Made by a program: the position numbers and the translations under genes. 64,000 nt of DNA from the NCBI RefSeq assembly GCF_011046245.1, contig NZ_CP049244.1:1208888-1272887 (forward strand), given 5' to 3'. Below the pieces are notes generated by a model. The model had not been told where the DNA came from and did no database searches. It was given only the letters and a program-made list of their open reading frames with translations. Source of the DNA: Allorhizobium pseudoryzae. Its GTDB lineage: Bacteria; Pseudomonadota; Alphaproteobacteria; Rhizobiales; Rhizobiaceae. This document shows, in pieces, positions 44,438 to 53,458 of this stretch (its first letter is position 1; the number at the start of each line of letters is the position of its first letter).

Positions 44438-45178
44438 TCAGCCTGCCATCAGGGCGAGCGCAGCCACCTTGTCCTTCAGCTCCGGCCGTTCCTGCAGAAC
44501 GAAATCGAGGTTCTGCCGGGCAAGCCGCGCATGTTCCCGTGCCAGTGCCTCTGCTCGCGATCCTTCCCGGAGCTCGATGGCCGACAGGATCGCCTTGTGC
44601 TGTGCCTGTCCGACGATCAGCGTCTGCTGGAAGGCGGGCGCATGGCCTTCCGCGCCGACAAAGGCATTGGGGCTTGCAAACGGCAGGCTGCGGGCCCGCT
44701 CCAACTCCCGCACCAGCAGGCTGCTGCCCGACAGTTCGGCCAGCAGCGCGTGGAAACGGCCGTTGAGCGCTGCATAACGATCGAAATCCATCTCCAGTGC
44801 GGAGGGCTCGAACGCCTCGTCCAGCTTGCGGACCACCTCGTGGATGGCCTTGAACTTGATAGGTGCCACGCCCCGCTCGGCCGCCAGCCGCGCCGCGGTT
44901 CCCTCCAGCACGCCGCGAAGCTCGATCGCGTCGATCACGTCGTCCTGGCTGAAACGCCGCACCTGATAGCCGCCGGAGGGAATGAGATCGACCAGCCCCT
45001 CCAGTTCCAGCTTCTGCAGAGCGGCCCGTAGCGGCGTGCGCGATACTTTCAAACGCCCGGCGAGCAGCACCTCGGACAGACGTTCGCCGGCGGCGATCTC
45101 GCCCTTCAGCACGAGATCGCGCAGGCCCGACAGGGCCTTTTCCGTCTGTTGCCGGCCAAGCCCCTGTTCGCCCGCCAT
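44438..45178 (-). CDS. GntR-family regulator, FCD type (probable VanR)
   Basis: 246 aa. The N-terminal GntR winged helix (about 10-75, [20 protein letters not shown]) is followed by an FCD effector domain (about 90-225) with the usual metal-site histidines. It lies 2 bp after vanA and 84 bp before vanB on the same strand, so it is expressed with the genes it probably represses, lifted by vanillate. Two perfect CTGTATACAG palindromes upstream of vanA are candidate operators, consistent with the TNGTNNNACNA pattern of FadR-type GntR proteins. Confidence 0.9.
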   Translation of the reverse strand: MAGEQGLGRQQTEKALSGLRDLVLKGEIAAGERLSEVLLAGRLKVSRTPLRAALQKLELEGLVDLIPSGGYQVRRFSQDDVIDAIELRGVLEGTAARLAAERGVAPIKFKAIHEVVRKLDEAFEPSALEMDFDRYAALNGRFHALLAELSGSSLLVRELERARSLPFASPNAFVGAEGHAPAFQQTLIVGQAQHKAILSAIELREGSRAEALAREHARLARQNLDFVLQERPELKDKVAALALMAG

Positions 45179-45180
45179 GG

Positions 45181-46239
45181 CTATTCCGCCGCGGCCGGAT
45201 AGCGTGTGGCGGCGCCAAGCTCCGCATCAATCATCTGATCGATCAGCCGGCGTGCCCACATCGATCCGGCATCAATGTTGAGGTTGTAGAACTGGTGGTC
45301 GGGATTGGCGTCGATGGCGCGCTGCTGTGCTTCGAGTACCACCTCGTCCTCCCGGAAGACGCCGGCCACGCCTTCGCGCAGTTCATGGGTACGGGCCTGA
45401 TTCTTCAAGTCGTAATTGCGGGCAAACGCCCAGAAGTAAAGACAGGTCTTCTCTGTCGACGGTGTGATCGTGTTCAGCACATAGCCGTTGACGCCCTTCG
45501 AGCGGTCGCCCGCTTTGGCGCCGGTTCCGGCTTCGGCCACGCCGACATCAATGGTCACGGTGCAGGGTGCCTCGAAGCGAATGATCTGCCAGCGGTCGAC
45601 CTTGCCCGGCTTGGCATACTGTTTGCGCCAGAAGGGCGGCGGATCGATGTTGTCCATCCAGCGGGTGATGTAAGCGAACCGGTCCGAATGGGTGGCTTCG
45701 AAAGGAGACTCCGCCACCGCACGGTCGCCGATCGAGGAACCGTGCACGAAGGTTTCGTGCGTCAGGTCCATCAGATTGTCGACCACGAGGCGATAATCGC
45801 AGGCAACCTCGATCAGCTTGCCGTCGGCGGCCCAGTCCGGGTCCTGGTTCCAGTGGAGGTCAGGGATAAGCGCCGGATCGGCGAGTGCCGGATCGCCGGG
45901 CCAGATCCAGACGAAGCGATGCTTTTCGGCGATAGGATAGGATTTGACGCAGGCCGAGGGATTTATGGTGTGCTGCGAGGGCATGTATACACAGCGACCG
46001 GTATCGTCGAATTCCAAGCCGTGGTAACCGCAGATGACATTGTCGCCGTCAAGCCGCCCGAGCGAGAGCGGAACCAGGCGGTGCCAACAGGCATCGGCAA
46101 GCGCGACCGCAGAGCCGTTTTCCTTACGGTATAGCACAACCGGCTTGCCACAGATGGTGCGCGGCAGAAGCGCGCGCTTCAAGTCCACGTCATAGGCAGC
46201 GGCATACCAGGCATTCAGCGGGAATGTGGGCTTCGTCAT
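45181..46239 (-). CDS. vanA: Vanillate O-demethylase oxygenase component (Rieske)
   Basis: 352 aa. The Rieske [2Fe-2S] centre ligands are C51 and H53 (CWH) and C70 and H73 (CGYH). The mononuclear iron site follows in [16 protein letters not shown] (Asp and two His). The family demethylates vanillate to protocatechuate and formaldehyde using electrons from VanB; related enzymes act on other methoxylated aromatics. It heads the operon vanA-gntR-vanB. The two upstream CTGTATACAG sites lie 37 and 120 bp before its start. Confidence 0.9.
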   Translation of the reverse strand: MTKPTFPLNAWYAAAYDVDLKRALLPRTICGKPVVLYRKENGSAVALADACWHRLVPLSLGRLDGDNVICGYHGLEFDDTGRCVYMPSQHTINPSACVKSYPIAEKHRFVWIWPGDPALADPALIPDLHWNQDPDWAADGKLIEVACDYRLVVDNLMDLTHETFVHGSSIGDRAVAESPFEATHSDRFAYITRWMDNIDPPPFWRKQYAKPGKVDRWQIIRFEAPCTVTIDVGVAEAGTGAKAGDRSKGVNGYVLNTITPSTEKTCLYFWAFARNYDLKNQARTHELREGVAGVFREDEVVLEAQQRAIDANPDHQFYNLNIDAGSMWARRLIDQMIDAELGAATRYPAAAE

Positions 46240-46275
46240 GATCTGTCCTCCTCAGATGGAGGCTATTTGAACTGC

Positions 46276-46285
46276 CTGTATACAG
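46276..46285. promoter_or_regulatory. GntR operator candidate, proximal copy
   Basis: CTGTATACAG, a perfect palindrome 37 bp upstream of the vanA start on the minus-strand promoter side. An identical copy lies 83 bp away. Confidence 0.65.
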
Positions 46286-46358
46286 CTTGTCAAGATATGG
46301 GGCGCATGTCTGCGTTTTCGGTGTTCACAGCCTGCATTTTCGCCGATGACGCGTGGTT

Positions 46359-46368
46359 CTGTATACAG
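46359..46368. promoter_or_regulatory. GntR operator candidate, distal copy
   Basis: Second perfect CTGTATACAG. The 83-bp distance between copies is close to eight helical turns, which would allow looping by a GntR dimer pair. Confidence 0.6.
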
Positions 46369-46391
46369 GCCGGGATGTCCTGGAAAACGAC

Positions 46392-46425
46392 GATCCCCAG
46401 TCTCGTGATGCCGAGACTGGGGATC
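46392..46425 (-). terminator. Terminator of the RND efflux operon
   Basis: GATCCCCAGTCTCG (46392-46405) pairs fully with CGAGACTGGGGATC (46412-46425) over a 6-nt loop. Read on the minus strand a short T-run (CGTTTTCC) follows. It begins 22 bp past the stop of the RND gene. Confidence 0.8.
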
Positions 46426-46447
46426 ATTTACGATCGGATGACGGGCG

Positions 46448-49400
46448 TCAGTGGATGGGCGCAGGGTGCACGGGCGCGTCCTCCACGCTGTGTCCATGCT
46501 GGCGAAGCGGACGGTTTCCGGTCAGGAGTCGCGCCAGGATGTAGAAGACAGGCGTCATGAAGATGCCGAAGAAGGTCACGCCGATCATGCCGGAGAAGAC
46601 GGCGACGCCCATGGCCGCGCGCATCTCGGCACCCGCACCGGTGGAAACCACCAGCGGGATGACGCCCATGATGAAGGCCATGGATGTCATCAGGATCGGG
46701 CGCAGACGCAGACGGCTGGCCTCAATGGCCGCCTCGACCGGCGTTCGTCCCTCAAACTCCAGCTCGCGGGCGAATTCGACGATCAGGATCGCGTTTTTCG
46801 CCGAGAGCCCCACCAGCACCACAAGACCGATCTGGGTGAAGATGTTGTTGTCGCCGCCGGTGTACCAGACGCCGGTGAGTGCTGCGAGCACGCCCATCGG
46901 CACGATCATGATGATCGACAGCGGCAGGGTCAGGCTCTCGTACTGCGCGGCAAGCACGAGATAGACCAGCAGCAGCGCCAGCGGAAAGACGACGATGCTG
47001 GAATTGCCGGCCAGGATCTGCTGGTAGGTGAGGTCCGTCCACTCGAAATCGATTCCCGCCGGCATGGTTTCCCGAAGAATCTTCTCGATGGCGGCCTGCG
47101 CCTGTCCGGAAGAGAAGCCGGGTGCCGGCCCGCCATTGATATCGGCCGCCAGGAAGCCGTTGTAACGGGTGGTCCGCTCCGGCCCGGTCGAGGCCTCCAC
47201 CTTCAGAAGGGCGGAGAGCGGAATCATCTCGCCGCTTTGCGAGCGCACCTTCAGCTGGCCGATATCCTCCGGCTTGGCGCGGTACTGCGCATCGGCCTGC
47301 ACCCGCACGCTGTAGGTGCGGCCAAAGGCGTTGAAGTCGTTCACATAAAGAGAACCTAGATAGATCTGCAGCGTCTGGAAGACGTCCGTCACCGACACCC
47401 CGAGCTGCTGCGCCTTGACACGGTCGAGGTCGGCAAACAGCTGCGGCACATTGACCTGGAAGCTGGAGAAGATGCCGGCAAGCTCCGGCGTCTGGTAGGC
47501 CTTGGCGATGACCGCCTTGGTCGTCTCATCGAGTGTCTGGTAACCGAAGCCCGCGCGATCCTCGATCTGCAGCTTGAAGCCGCCCGTCGAGCCGAGCCCG
47601 TTGACGGGCGGGGGCGGGAACATGGCGATGAAGGCATCCTCAATGCCAGCATATTTCTGGTTGAGCGCCATGGCAATCGCGCCGCCCGACAGAGACGGGT
47701 CCTTGCGCTCCTCGAAGTCATCGAGCACGGCAAAAACGATGCCGGCATTCGAGCCGATGGTGAAACCGTTGATCGACAGGCCCGGGAAGGCGAGCGCGTT
47801 CTTCACGCCCGGCTCAGCCAGCGCGATGTCGCTCATCTTGCGAATCACCTCTTCGGTGCGGTCGAGCGTCGCCCCATCCGGCAGCTGGGCAAAGCCGATC
47901 AGATACTGCTTGTCCTGCGCCGGCACGAAGCCGCCAGGCACCGCATTGAACATGCTGTAGGTGGCAGCGACCAGTGCGATATAGATCACCATCACCAGGC
48001 TCTTGCGTCCGAGGAGCCCGCCGACCGTGCGGCCATAGCCCCGCGAGGCAGCGCCGAAAGCGCGGTTGAAGCCGCGGAAGAACCAGCCGAACAGCCGGTC
48101 CATGATGCGGGTCACCACATCCTTAGGCGCGTGGTGGTCCTTCAGCAGCAGGGCGGCGAGTGCCGGCGACAAGGTGAGCGAGTTGATCGCCGAAATCACC
48201 GTGGAGATGGCGATCGTCAACGCGAACTGCCGATAGAACTGGCCAGACAGGCCGCTGATGAAGGCGAGCGGCACGAAGACCGCGACGAGAACGAGCGCAA
48301 TCGCGATGATCGGCCCGGAGACTTCGCGCATCGCGCGATAGGTGGCTTCCCGTGGCGAATGGCCGTTTTCGATGTTGCGCTCGACGTTTTCAACAACGAC
48401 GATCGCATCATCCACGACGATGCCGATCGCGAGCACCAAGCCGAACAGCGTCAGCGCGTTGATCGAGAAGCCGAAGGCATACATCACCGCAAAGGTGCCG
48501 ACGACGGAGACCGGCACGGCGATTAGCGGAATAATCGAGGCGCGCCAGGTCTGCAGGAAGAGGATGACGACCAGCACGACGAGAGCGACGGCTTCCAGCA
48601 GCGTATCGACGACCTTCTCGATGGAGGAGCGGACGAACTTCGTCGTATCGTAGACGATCTCATAGCGCACGCCGTCCGGCATCGCCTTCTGCAGGTCCTG
48701 CATCGTCGACTCGACGGCATCCGAGATGGCGATGGCGTTGGAACCCGGTGCCTGGAAGATCGGCACCGCGACAGCCGGCTTGCCGTCGAGCAGCGAGCGC
48801 AGCGAATAGTCGGCAGCGCCAAGCTCGATGCGGGCGAGATCCCGCAGGCGGGTGATCTCGCCATTCTCGCCGGTCTTCACGACGATCGCGCCGAATTCCT
48901 CCGGCGTCTGCAGGCGCCCTTGGGCGTTGACGTTCAACTGCAGATCGACGCCGGGCAGGGACGGAGAGGCGCCGATGATGCCGGCGGCGGCCTGGACGTT
49001 CTGCTGGCCGATCGCATTGGTGATGTCGCTCGCGGCAAGTCCGCGTTCGGCGACCTTCTGGGGGTCGAGCCAGATGCGCATGGAATAATCGCCAGCGCCG
49101 AAGACCTGCACCTGGCCGACGCCATCGATGCGGGCCAGCCTGTCCTTGACGTTCAGCGTCGCGTAGTTGCGCAGGTAGGTCAGATCGTAACGGTCGCCGG
49201 TGGAGACCAGATGCACGACCATCATCAGGTCGGGCGAACTCTTGACGGTGGTCACGCCGAGTGCGCGCACCTCCGCCGGAAGCCGCGGCTCGGCTTGAGA
49301 AACGCGGTTCTGCACGAGCTGCTGCGCCTTGTCCGGGTCGGTGCCCAGCCGGAAGGTGACGGTCAACGTCAGGACTCCGTCGGAGGTCGCCTGGCTCGAC

Positions 49401-49639
49401 ATGTAGAGCATGTCTTCGACGCCGTTGATCTGCTCTTCGAGAGGCGTGGCGACCGTCTGGGCAATCACGGTCGGATTGGCGCCCGGATAGGTGGCGCGCA
49501 CGACGACGGAGGGCGGCACCACTTCGGGATATTCCGAAATCGGTAGGGCGCGCAGCCCGATCAGGCCGGCGACCAGGATCAGGATCGACAACACGCCCGC
49601 AAAGACGGGCCGATCGATGAAGAAACGGGAAATATTCAT
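46448..49639 (-). CDS. RND multidrug efflux transporter, HAE1/AcrB family
   Basis: 1063 aa, full length. It starts MNISRFFIDRPVFAGVLSIL as AcrB/MexF relatives do. Twelve helices are expected in two repeats with large periplasmic loops. The proton-relay aspartates are in LAIGIVVDDAIVVVENVERN, and the lysine is in LSAKNAILIVEFARE. It takes substrates from the periplasm and inner membrane and expels them in exchange for protons, with the adaptor encoded upstream and an outer-membrane channel that is not in this window. It is similar to the BepG/MexF branch as far as can be judged by eye. It is the last gene of a three-gene minus-strand operon. Confidence 0.95.
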   Translation of the reverse strand: MNISRFFIDRPVFAGVLSILILVAGLIGLRALPISEYPEVVPPSVVVRATYPGANPTVIAQTVATPLEEQINGVEDMLYMSSQATSDGVLTLTVTFRLGTDPDKAQQLVQNRVSQAEPRLPAEVRALGVTTVKSSPDLMMVVHLVSTGDRYDLTYLRNYATLNVKDRLARIDGVGQVQVFGAGDYSMRIWLDPQKVAERGLAASDITNAIGQQNVQAAAGIIGASPSLPGVDLQLNVNAQGRLQTPEEFGAIVVKTGENGEITRLRDLARIELGAADYSLRSLLDGKPAVAVPIFQAPGSNAIAISDAVESTMQDLQKAMPDGVRYEIVYDTTKFVRSSIEKVVDTLLEAVALVVLVVILFLQTWRASIIPLIAVPVSVVGTFAVMYAFGFSINALTLFGLVLAIGIVVDDAIVVVENVERNIENGHSPREATYRAMREVSGPIIAIALVLVAVFVPLAFISGLSGQFYRQFALTIAISTVISAINSLTLSPALAALLLKDHHAPKDVVTRIMDRLFGWFFRGFNRAFGAASRGYGRTVGGLLGRKSLVMVIYIALVAATYSMFNAVPGGFVPAQDKQYLIGFAQLPDGATLDRTEEVIRKMSDIALAEPGVKNALAFPGLSINGFTIGSNAGIVFAVLDDFEERKDPSLSGGAIAMALNQKYAGIEDAFIAMFPPPPVNGLGSTGGFKLQIEDRAGFGYQTLDETTKAVIAKAYQTPELAGIFSSFQVNVPQLFADLDRVKAQQLGVSVTDVFQTLQIYLGSLYVNDFNAFGRTYSVRVQADAQYRAKPEDIGQLKVRSQSGEMIPLSALLKVEASTGPERTTRYNGFLAADINGGPAPGFSSGQAQAAIEKILRETMPAGIDFEWTDLTYQQILAGNSSIVVFPLALLLVYLVLAAQYESLTLPLSIIMIVPMGVLAALTGVWYTGGDNNIFTQIGLVVLVGLSAKNAILIVEFARELEFEGRTPVEAAIEASRLRLRPILMTSMAFIMGVIPLVVSTGAGAEMRAAMGVAVFSGMIGVTFFGIFMTPVFYILARLLTGNRPLRQHGHSVEDAPVHPAPIH

Positions 49640-49734
49640 GGGGGGAGACCCTCACGGAGGACAAAGGAAGGTATGGCCCGCGGCCTGAAGGCCGCAGGTT
49701 TTGAAGAGATTGGATTAGAAGATCCGGCGAAACG

Positions 49735-50910
49735 TCAGTCGTTCAGCGCCGTCTGCTCCTGCGGTTGGACAAGGGCGCCCGGGCGAATGCGCTGCAGGCC
49801 ACTGACGACGATCCGGTCACCGGCGGCGAGACCTTTTTCAACGATGCGCTCACCATCAACCGGTGCGCCGAGTTCGATCTGCCGGTAGGCAACGGTATTG
49901 CCGCCATCGACAACGAAGACGAACTTCTTGTCCTGATCGGTGCCCACGGCACGCTCGCTGATGACGAGTCGGTTCTCCGTGTTCGGCTGACCCATGCGGA
50001 TGCGGACGAACTGTCCGGGGATCAGGCGACCATCCGGATTATGGAAGACGGCGCGAACGCGGATCGTGCCGGTTGCGGCGTCGATCTCGTTGTTGATCAG
50101 TTGCAGGCGACCGGTCAGAGGCTGCTCCGCACCCGGCAGGCTGATCTCAACGGGGATCTGTTCAAGCGCGGCAAAGCGGTCCTTTGCCGGCAACACGGAC
50201 AGGATCTGCTGCAGGTAACTCTCGTCGATGGTAAAACCGGCATAGATCGGATCGACAGAGACGAGTGTGGTGAGCGCCTGGGAGGTGGAACCCGCGGCGA
50301 CCAGATTGCCGACCGTGACTTCAAGGCGCCCAAGGCGACCGGCGATCGGCGCACGGATCTCGGTGTAGCCTAGGTTGAGTTCGGCAAGCCTCAGAGCGGC
50401 CTTCGACGACTGCAAGGCGGCGAGAGCAGAGGCATGGGAGGACTGGCGCTGGGCAAGCTCGCTCTCGGAGATCGTGTTCCTCGCCATCAGCGTCGTTCCG
50501 CGGTCGAGTTCGGTCCTGGCGAGGTCAAGCTTCGCCTGTGCGGATCCGACCTCGCCGCGCGCCTGCTCGACCGCTGCCTTGAAGGGCTCCGGATCGAGGC
50601 TCACCAGCAGGTCGCCCTGCTTTACCAGCCCCCCTTCGCGGAAGTGGACCGCCTGAATGGCGCCGGCGACGCGCGGGCGGATCTGCACGCGATCAACAGC
50701 TTCGAGCCGGCCGGAAAATTCGCGCCAGACGGTGACGGAACGCGGTTCGACGGTGGCAACGGTGACCGGTACGGCCGGCGGAGCGGCGACCGTTGCGGAT
50801 GCCGCATGCGCATCGCGCGGCTGATCGAGATAAAGGGTACCACCGGTAACTGCCAATGCAGTGGCGATTGCGGACGCCCACAGCGCCGCATTCCTGATCC
50901 TTGCGGTCAT
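49735..50910 (-). CDS. RND efflux periplasmic adaptor (membrane fusion protein)
   Basis: 391 aa. A single N-terminal hydrophobic segment (about 8-28) acts as signal or anchor; no lipobox Cys is present. The MFP layout follows: RVAGAIQAVHFREGGLVKQG (lipoyl half 1), an alpha-hairpin (about 110-165), LNLGYTEIRAPIAGRLGRL (lipoyl half 2), a beta-barrel and a membrane-proximal domain. It links the RND pump to an outer-membrane channel. It is 95 bp upstream of the pump gene and 63 bp after the hydrolase-like gene, on the same strand. Confidence 0.93.
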   Translation of the reverse strand: MTARIRNAALWASAIATALAVTGGTLYLDQPRDAHAASATVAAPPAVPVTVATVEPRSVTVWREFSGRLEAVDRVQIRPRVAGAIQAVHFREGGLVKQGDLLVSLDPEPFKAAVEQARGEVGSAQAKLDLARTELDRGTTLMARNTISESELAQRQSSHASALAALQSSKAALRLAELNLGYTEIRAPIAGRLGRLEVTVGNLVAAGSTSQALTTLVSVDPIYAGFTIDESYLQQILSVLPAKDRFAALEQIPVEISLPGAEQPLTGRLQLINNEIDAATGTIRVRAVFHNPDGRLIPGQFVRIRMGQPNTENRLVISERAVGTDQDKKFVFVVDGGNTVAYRQIELGAPVDGERIVEKGLAAGDRIVVSGLQRIRPGALVQPQEQTALND

Positions 50911-50973
50911 GACACTCTCCTTGGGTTCAAAACGAACCCCACTGTGATGAAGGGCGGGCCTTCTGCCCGCCGG

Positions 50974-51768
50974 CTAAGTCGGCAGTTCCTTAAGGAACCG
51001 CGAAAATTCCACCGAGACCTCAGCACGCCAAGTGCCGTCCCGGCCGCTGTAGATCCCCGTCCAGCCACAGCTTTCCGGAAGGATCCTGGTTGTGACTGGC
51101 ACCTCGGCCGCTGCGAGGCGGGCGGCGTAGTCCAGGGTTTCGTCGCGCAGCGGATCGTCATCCGATGTCACGATGAGAGCAGGGGCCACGCCCGTCAGCC
51201 GCGAACAGAGGCAGGGCGCCGCATATGGGTGCTGGTAGCCGCAGGCGGTCGCCAGGTAGTGGTTCCATCCGTCGGACCAGCGTGTTCGCATGCCGATGCC
51301 ATCGGCCCGGTTGAACGATGCCGTGGCCATGCGCGGGTCGATCATCGGCGACAGCAGAACCTGGCCGGCCAACTCGTCTCGCAGGGCATCCCGTGCCTTC
51401 AGCGCCAGGCTCGCCGCCAGGTTTCCGCCGGCCTCGTCACCGGCCAGCAGCAGCGGCGAACGCGCGGCCGCAAACCTGTTGCGTTTGGCGACCAGATATT
51501 TCAACGCACCGAAGCCGCATTCCAGCGTCCGCGGAAAGATGTTGCCCGAGGGTCCGCTGTAATCGGCCTCGACCACAAACGCCCCGGCGTCGGACAGGGC
51601 CAGGGCCGCGGACGAGTCTTCCTCCGATCGATCCGCTGCGGCAAAGGCATGTCCTCTGAAATAGAGGACAAGCGGCTGCTTGCGCGTCTCAGCCTTCCCC
51701 TCATAGACCCGGAAGGGGAGCGGGAAACTCCTCTCGTGATCTTCAGGAAATTGCCATTGCCGTGCCAT
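50974..51768 (-). CDS. Alpha/beta-hydrolase-fold protein of the HSL type, catalytic residues missing
   Basis: 264 aa, alpha/beta-hydrolase fold resembling hormone-sensitive-lipase (acetyl-esterase) proteins. The nucleophile elbow GDSAGG reads GDEAGG (residues 110-115), replacing the catalytic serine with E112. The oxyanion HGGG motif reads RGHA (38-41). The acid D205 in DDDPLRDE is kept, but the expected catalytic histidine near residue 234 is absent (PESCGWTG). It is therefore probably not an esterase; it may bind a ligand or have another chemistry. No signal peptide. It starts the operon with the RND adaptor and pump and is divergent from LysR. Confidence 0.75.
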   Translation of the reverse strand: MARQWQFPEDHERSFPLPFRVYEGKAETRKQPLVLYFRGHAFAAADRSEEDSSAALALSDAGAFVVEADYSGPSGNIFPRTLECGFGALKYLVAKRNRFAAARSPLLLAGDEAGGNLAASLALKARDALRDELAGQVLLSPMIDPRMATASFNRADGIGMRTRWSDGWNHYLATACGYQHPYAAPCLCSRLTGVAPALIVTSDDDPLRDETLDYAARLAAAEVPVTTRILPESCGWTGIYSGRDGTWRAEVSVEFSRFLKELPT

Positions 51769-51921
51769 GGGTCCACTTTCGTCCAGCCAGCGACGGATTG
51801 CTCTATCGCTTCGTTCGTACTTATATTATTGTTCGATTTATCCGCACAAGCCTGGCTTCCAGGATAACTCTGTTCCAAAATTATGGATAATTGTGCGCTG
51901 CATGAGGAAGGACGGTCGAGG

Positions 51922-52911
51922 ATGGACCAACTGACAGCCATGAGGGTTTTCACCCGGGTCGTGGAGACCGGCAATTTCTCCAAGGCCGCGCTCTCGCTGA
52001 AAATGCCCAAAACCACGGTGACCAATCTGGTTCAGGGGCTGGAGGGGCATCTTGGAACGAAGCTTCTCAACCGCACGACGCGCCAGGTGGTGGTCACAAA
52101 TGACGGCGCGCTCTACTATGAACGCGCATCCCGGCTTCTGGCTGACCTGGATGAGCTGGATGGCAGCGTGTCGAGCTCGCAGGCCCAGCCGTCCGGCAAG
52201 GTTCGCGTGGCCTTATCGGGGGCATTTGCCGACCAGATCATCATGCCGGCGCTCTGTGATTTTCACAGCCGGTATCCCAAGATCCAGCTGGAACTGGATA
52301 TCGGCGACCGGATCGTCGATTACATTGCCGAGAACGTCGATTGCGCCCTGAGGGGAGGAACGCCCAATGACCAGTCGTTGGTGGCGCGAAAGGTGGCGGA
52401 ACTCGAACTGCGGACCTATGCGGCGCCACTTTATCTCGAGAAGCGGGGCATGCCCAAGCATCCGGATGATCTGCGAAGCGGTCACGCCGGCATCGGTTAT
52501 ATGAAGGCCTATGCCGGTCGCAATTTTCCGATGGTCTTCCGGCAGGACGACACCGTGATCGAAGTCCAGCCCGATTATGTCATCTCCGTCAATGATGCGC
52601 GCAGTTACGTGGCGGCTGCGACCGCCGGTATCGGCATCGCGCAGGCCGCATGCTTCATGGCGCGCGATGCCGTCGAGCGCGGCGAACTGGTCGAGATCTT
52701 GCCGGAGTGGCGACGCGACCCCATTCCGCTTTACATCGTCTACCCGCAGACCCGGCATCTCAGCAACAAGGTGCGGGTCTTTGTCGACTGGCTGGCGAAG
52801 CTGTTGCAGGATGTGGAGCGGGCTCAGCGCAATGGCAATGCCGTGTGTCTTCGACCGCCAGAGGCCGCAGAGATCGAGATCATGTCTGCAACCCAAAGAT
52901 TGTCCGCTTGA
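51922..52911 (+). CDS. LysR-family transcriptional regulator
   Basis: 329 aa from the ATG at 51922 (MDQLTAMRVFTRVVETGNFS). An ATG at 51883 is in frame but adds a non-homologous leader. The winged helix spans residues about 1-60 (AALSLKMPKTTVTNLVQGLE) and the effector-binding domain follows (about 90-300). It is of the CrgA/AaeR-like group. It diverges from the hydrolase-RND operon across 153 bp, which is the usual arrangement for a regulator of that efflux operon. The specific inducer cannot be read from sequence. Confidence 0.92.
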   Translation: MDQLTAMRVFTRVVETGNFSKAALSLKMPKTTVTNLVQGLEGHLGTKLLNRTTRQVVVTNDGALYYERASRLLADLDELDGSVSSSQAQPSGKVRVALSGAFADQIIMPALCDFHSRYPKIQLELDIGDRIVDYIAENVDCALRGGTPNDQSLVARKVAELELRTYAAPLYLEKRGMPKHPDDLRSGHAGIGYMKAYAGRNFPMVFRQDDTVIEVQPDYVISVNDARSYVAAATAGIGIAQAACFMARDAVERGELVEILPEWRRDPIPLYIVYPQTRHLSNKVRVFVDWLAKLLQDVERAQRNGNAVCLRPPEAAEIEIMSATQRLSA

Positions 52912-52915
52912 TGGC

Positions 52916-52946
52916 GACCCGGCGAAGCGCAAGGCGGCGCCGGGTC
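52916..52946. terminator. Hairpin between lysR and cheW
   Basis: GACCCGGCG (52916-52924) pairs with CGCCGGGTC (52938-52946). It is between convergent stops at 52911 and 52967 and may serve both. No T-run. Confidence 0.5.
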
Positions 52947-52966
52947 ATGTCGCAGAGGCTGTTGGG

Positions 52967-53455
52967 TCAGGCGACGTTCTGGGCCGGTCCGAAACCGGCG
53001 AGCGCCGCACCGGAATCGGAGAAGAGCCGGGCGAGGTCGATGATGACGACGAAACCGCCATTGCGGCGCACGACGCCGGCAATGTAATCGGAGCGCCAGC
53101 GGATGCCGATGTCCGGCGCGTTCTCGATCTGGCCGCTCTGGAACGGCACCACCTCATAGACGCGGTCCGCCACCAGGCCGAGGGCCAGAACCCGCCCCTC
53201 GACCGGCACGTCCAGCACCAGGATGCGGGTATGTGGTGTCTTTTCGGTGCGGCTCATGCCGAGCCTCAGGCGCAGATCGATGACAGGCACGCCCTGGCCG
53301 CGCACATCCCGAAGACCCAGAAGATAATCCGGCCCATGCGGGATCTTGAACGGCTCCTCGTGGTCCAGGATCTCCCGGACCACATCGACCGGCACGGCAA
53401 AGATTTCCTCGCCGAGGCTGAACGTCACGAACTGCGCTTCTGAGGCTGTCGACAT
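52967..53455 (-). CDS. cheW: CheW-type chemotaxis coupling protein (second copy)
   Basis: 162 aa, a single CheW domain covering nearly the whole protein: FVTFSLGEEIFAVPVDVVRE at the start, LRDVRGQGVPVIDLRLRLG in the middle, and a C-terminal FVVIIDLARLFS. CheW bridges receptors and CheA at the receptor arrays. It is the last gene of the operon, 3 bp after the first receptor gene. A second, more divergent CheW gene lies at 57435-57965. Confidence 0.95.
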   Translation of the reverse strand: MSTASEAQFVTFSLGEEIFAVPVDVVREILDHEEPFKIPHGPDYLLGLRDVRGQGVPVIDLRLRLGMSRTEKTPHTRILVLDVPVEGRVLALGLVADRVYEVVPFQSGQIENAPDIGIRWRSDYIAGVVRRNGGFVVIIDLARLFSDSGAALAGFGPAQNVA

Positions 53456-53458
53456 GGG

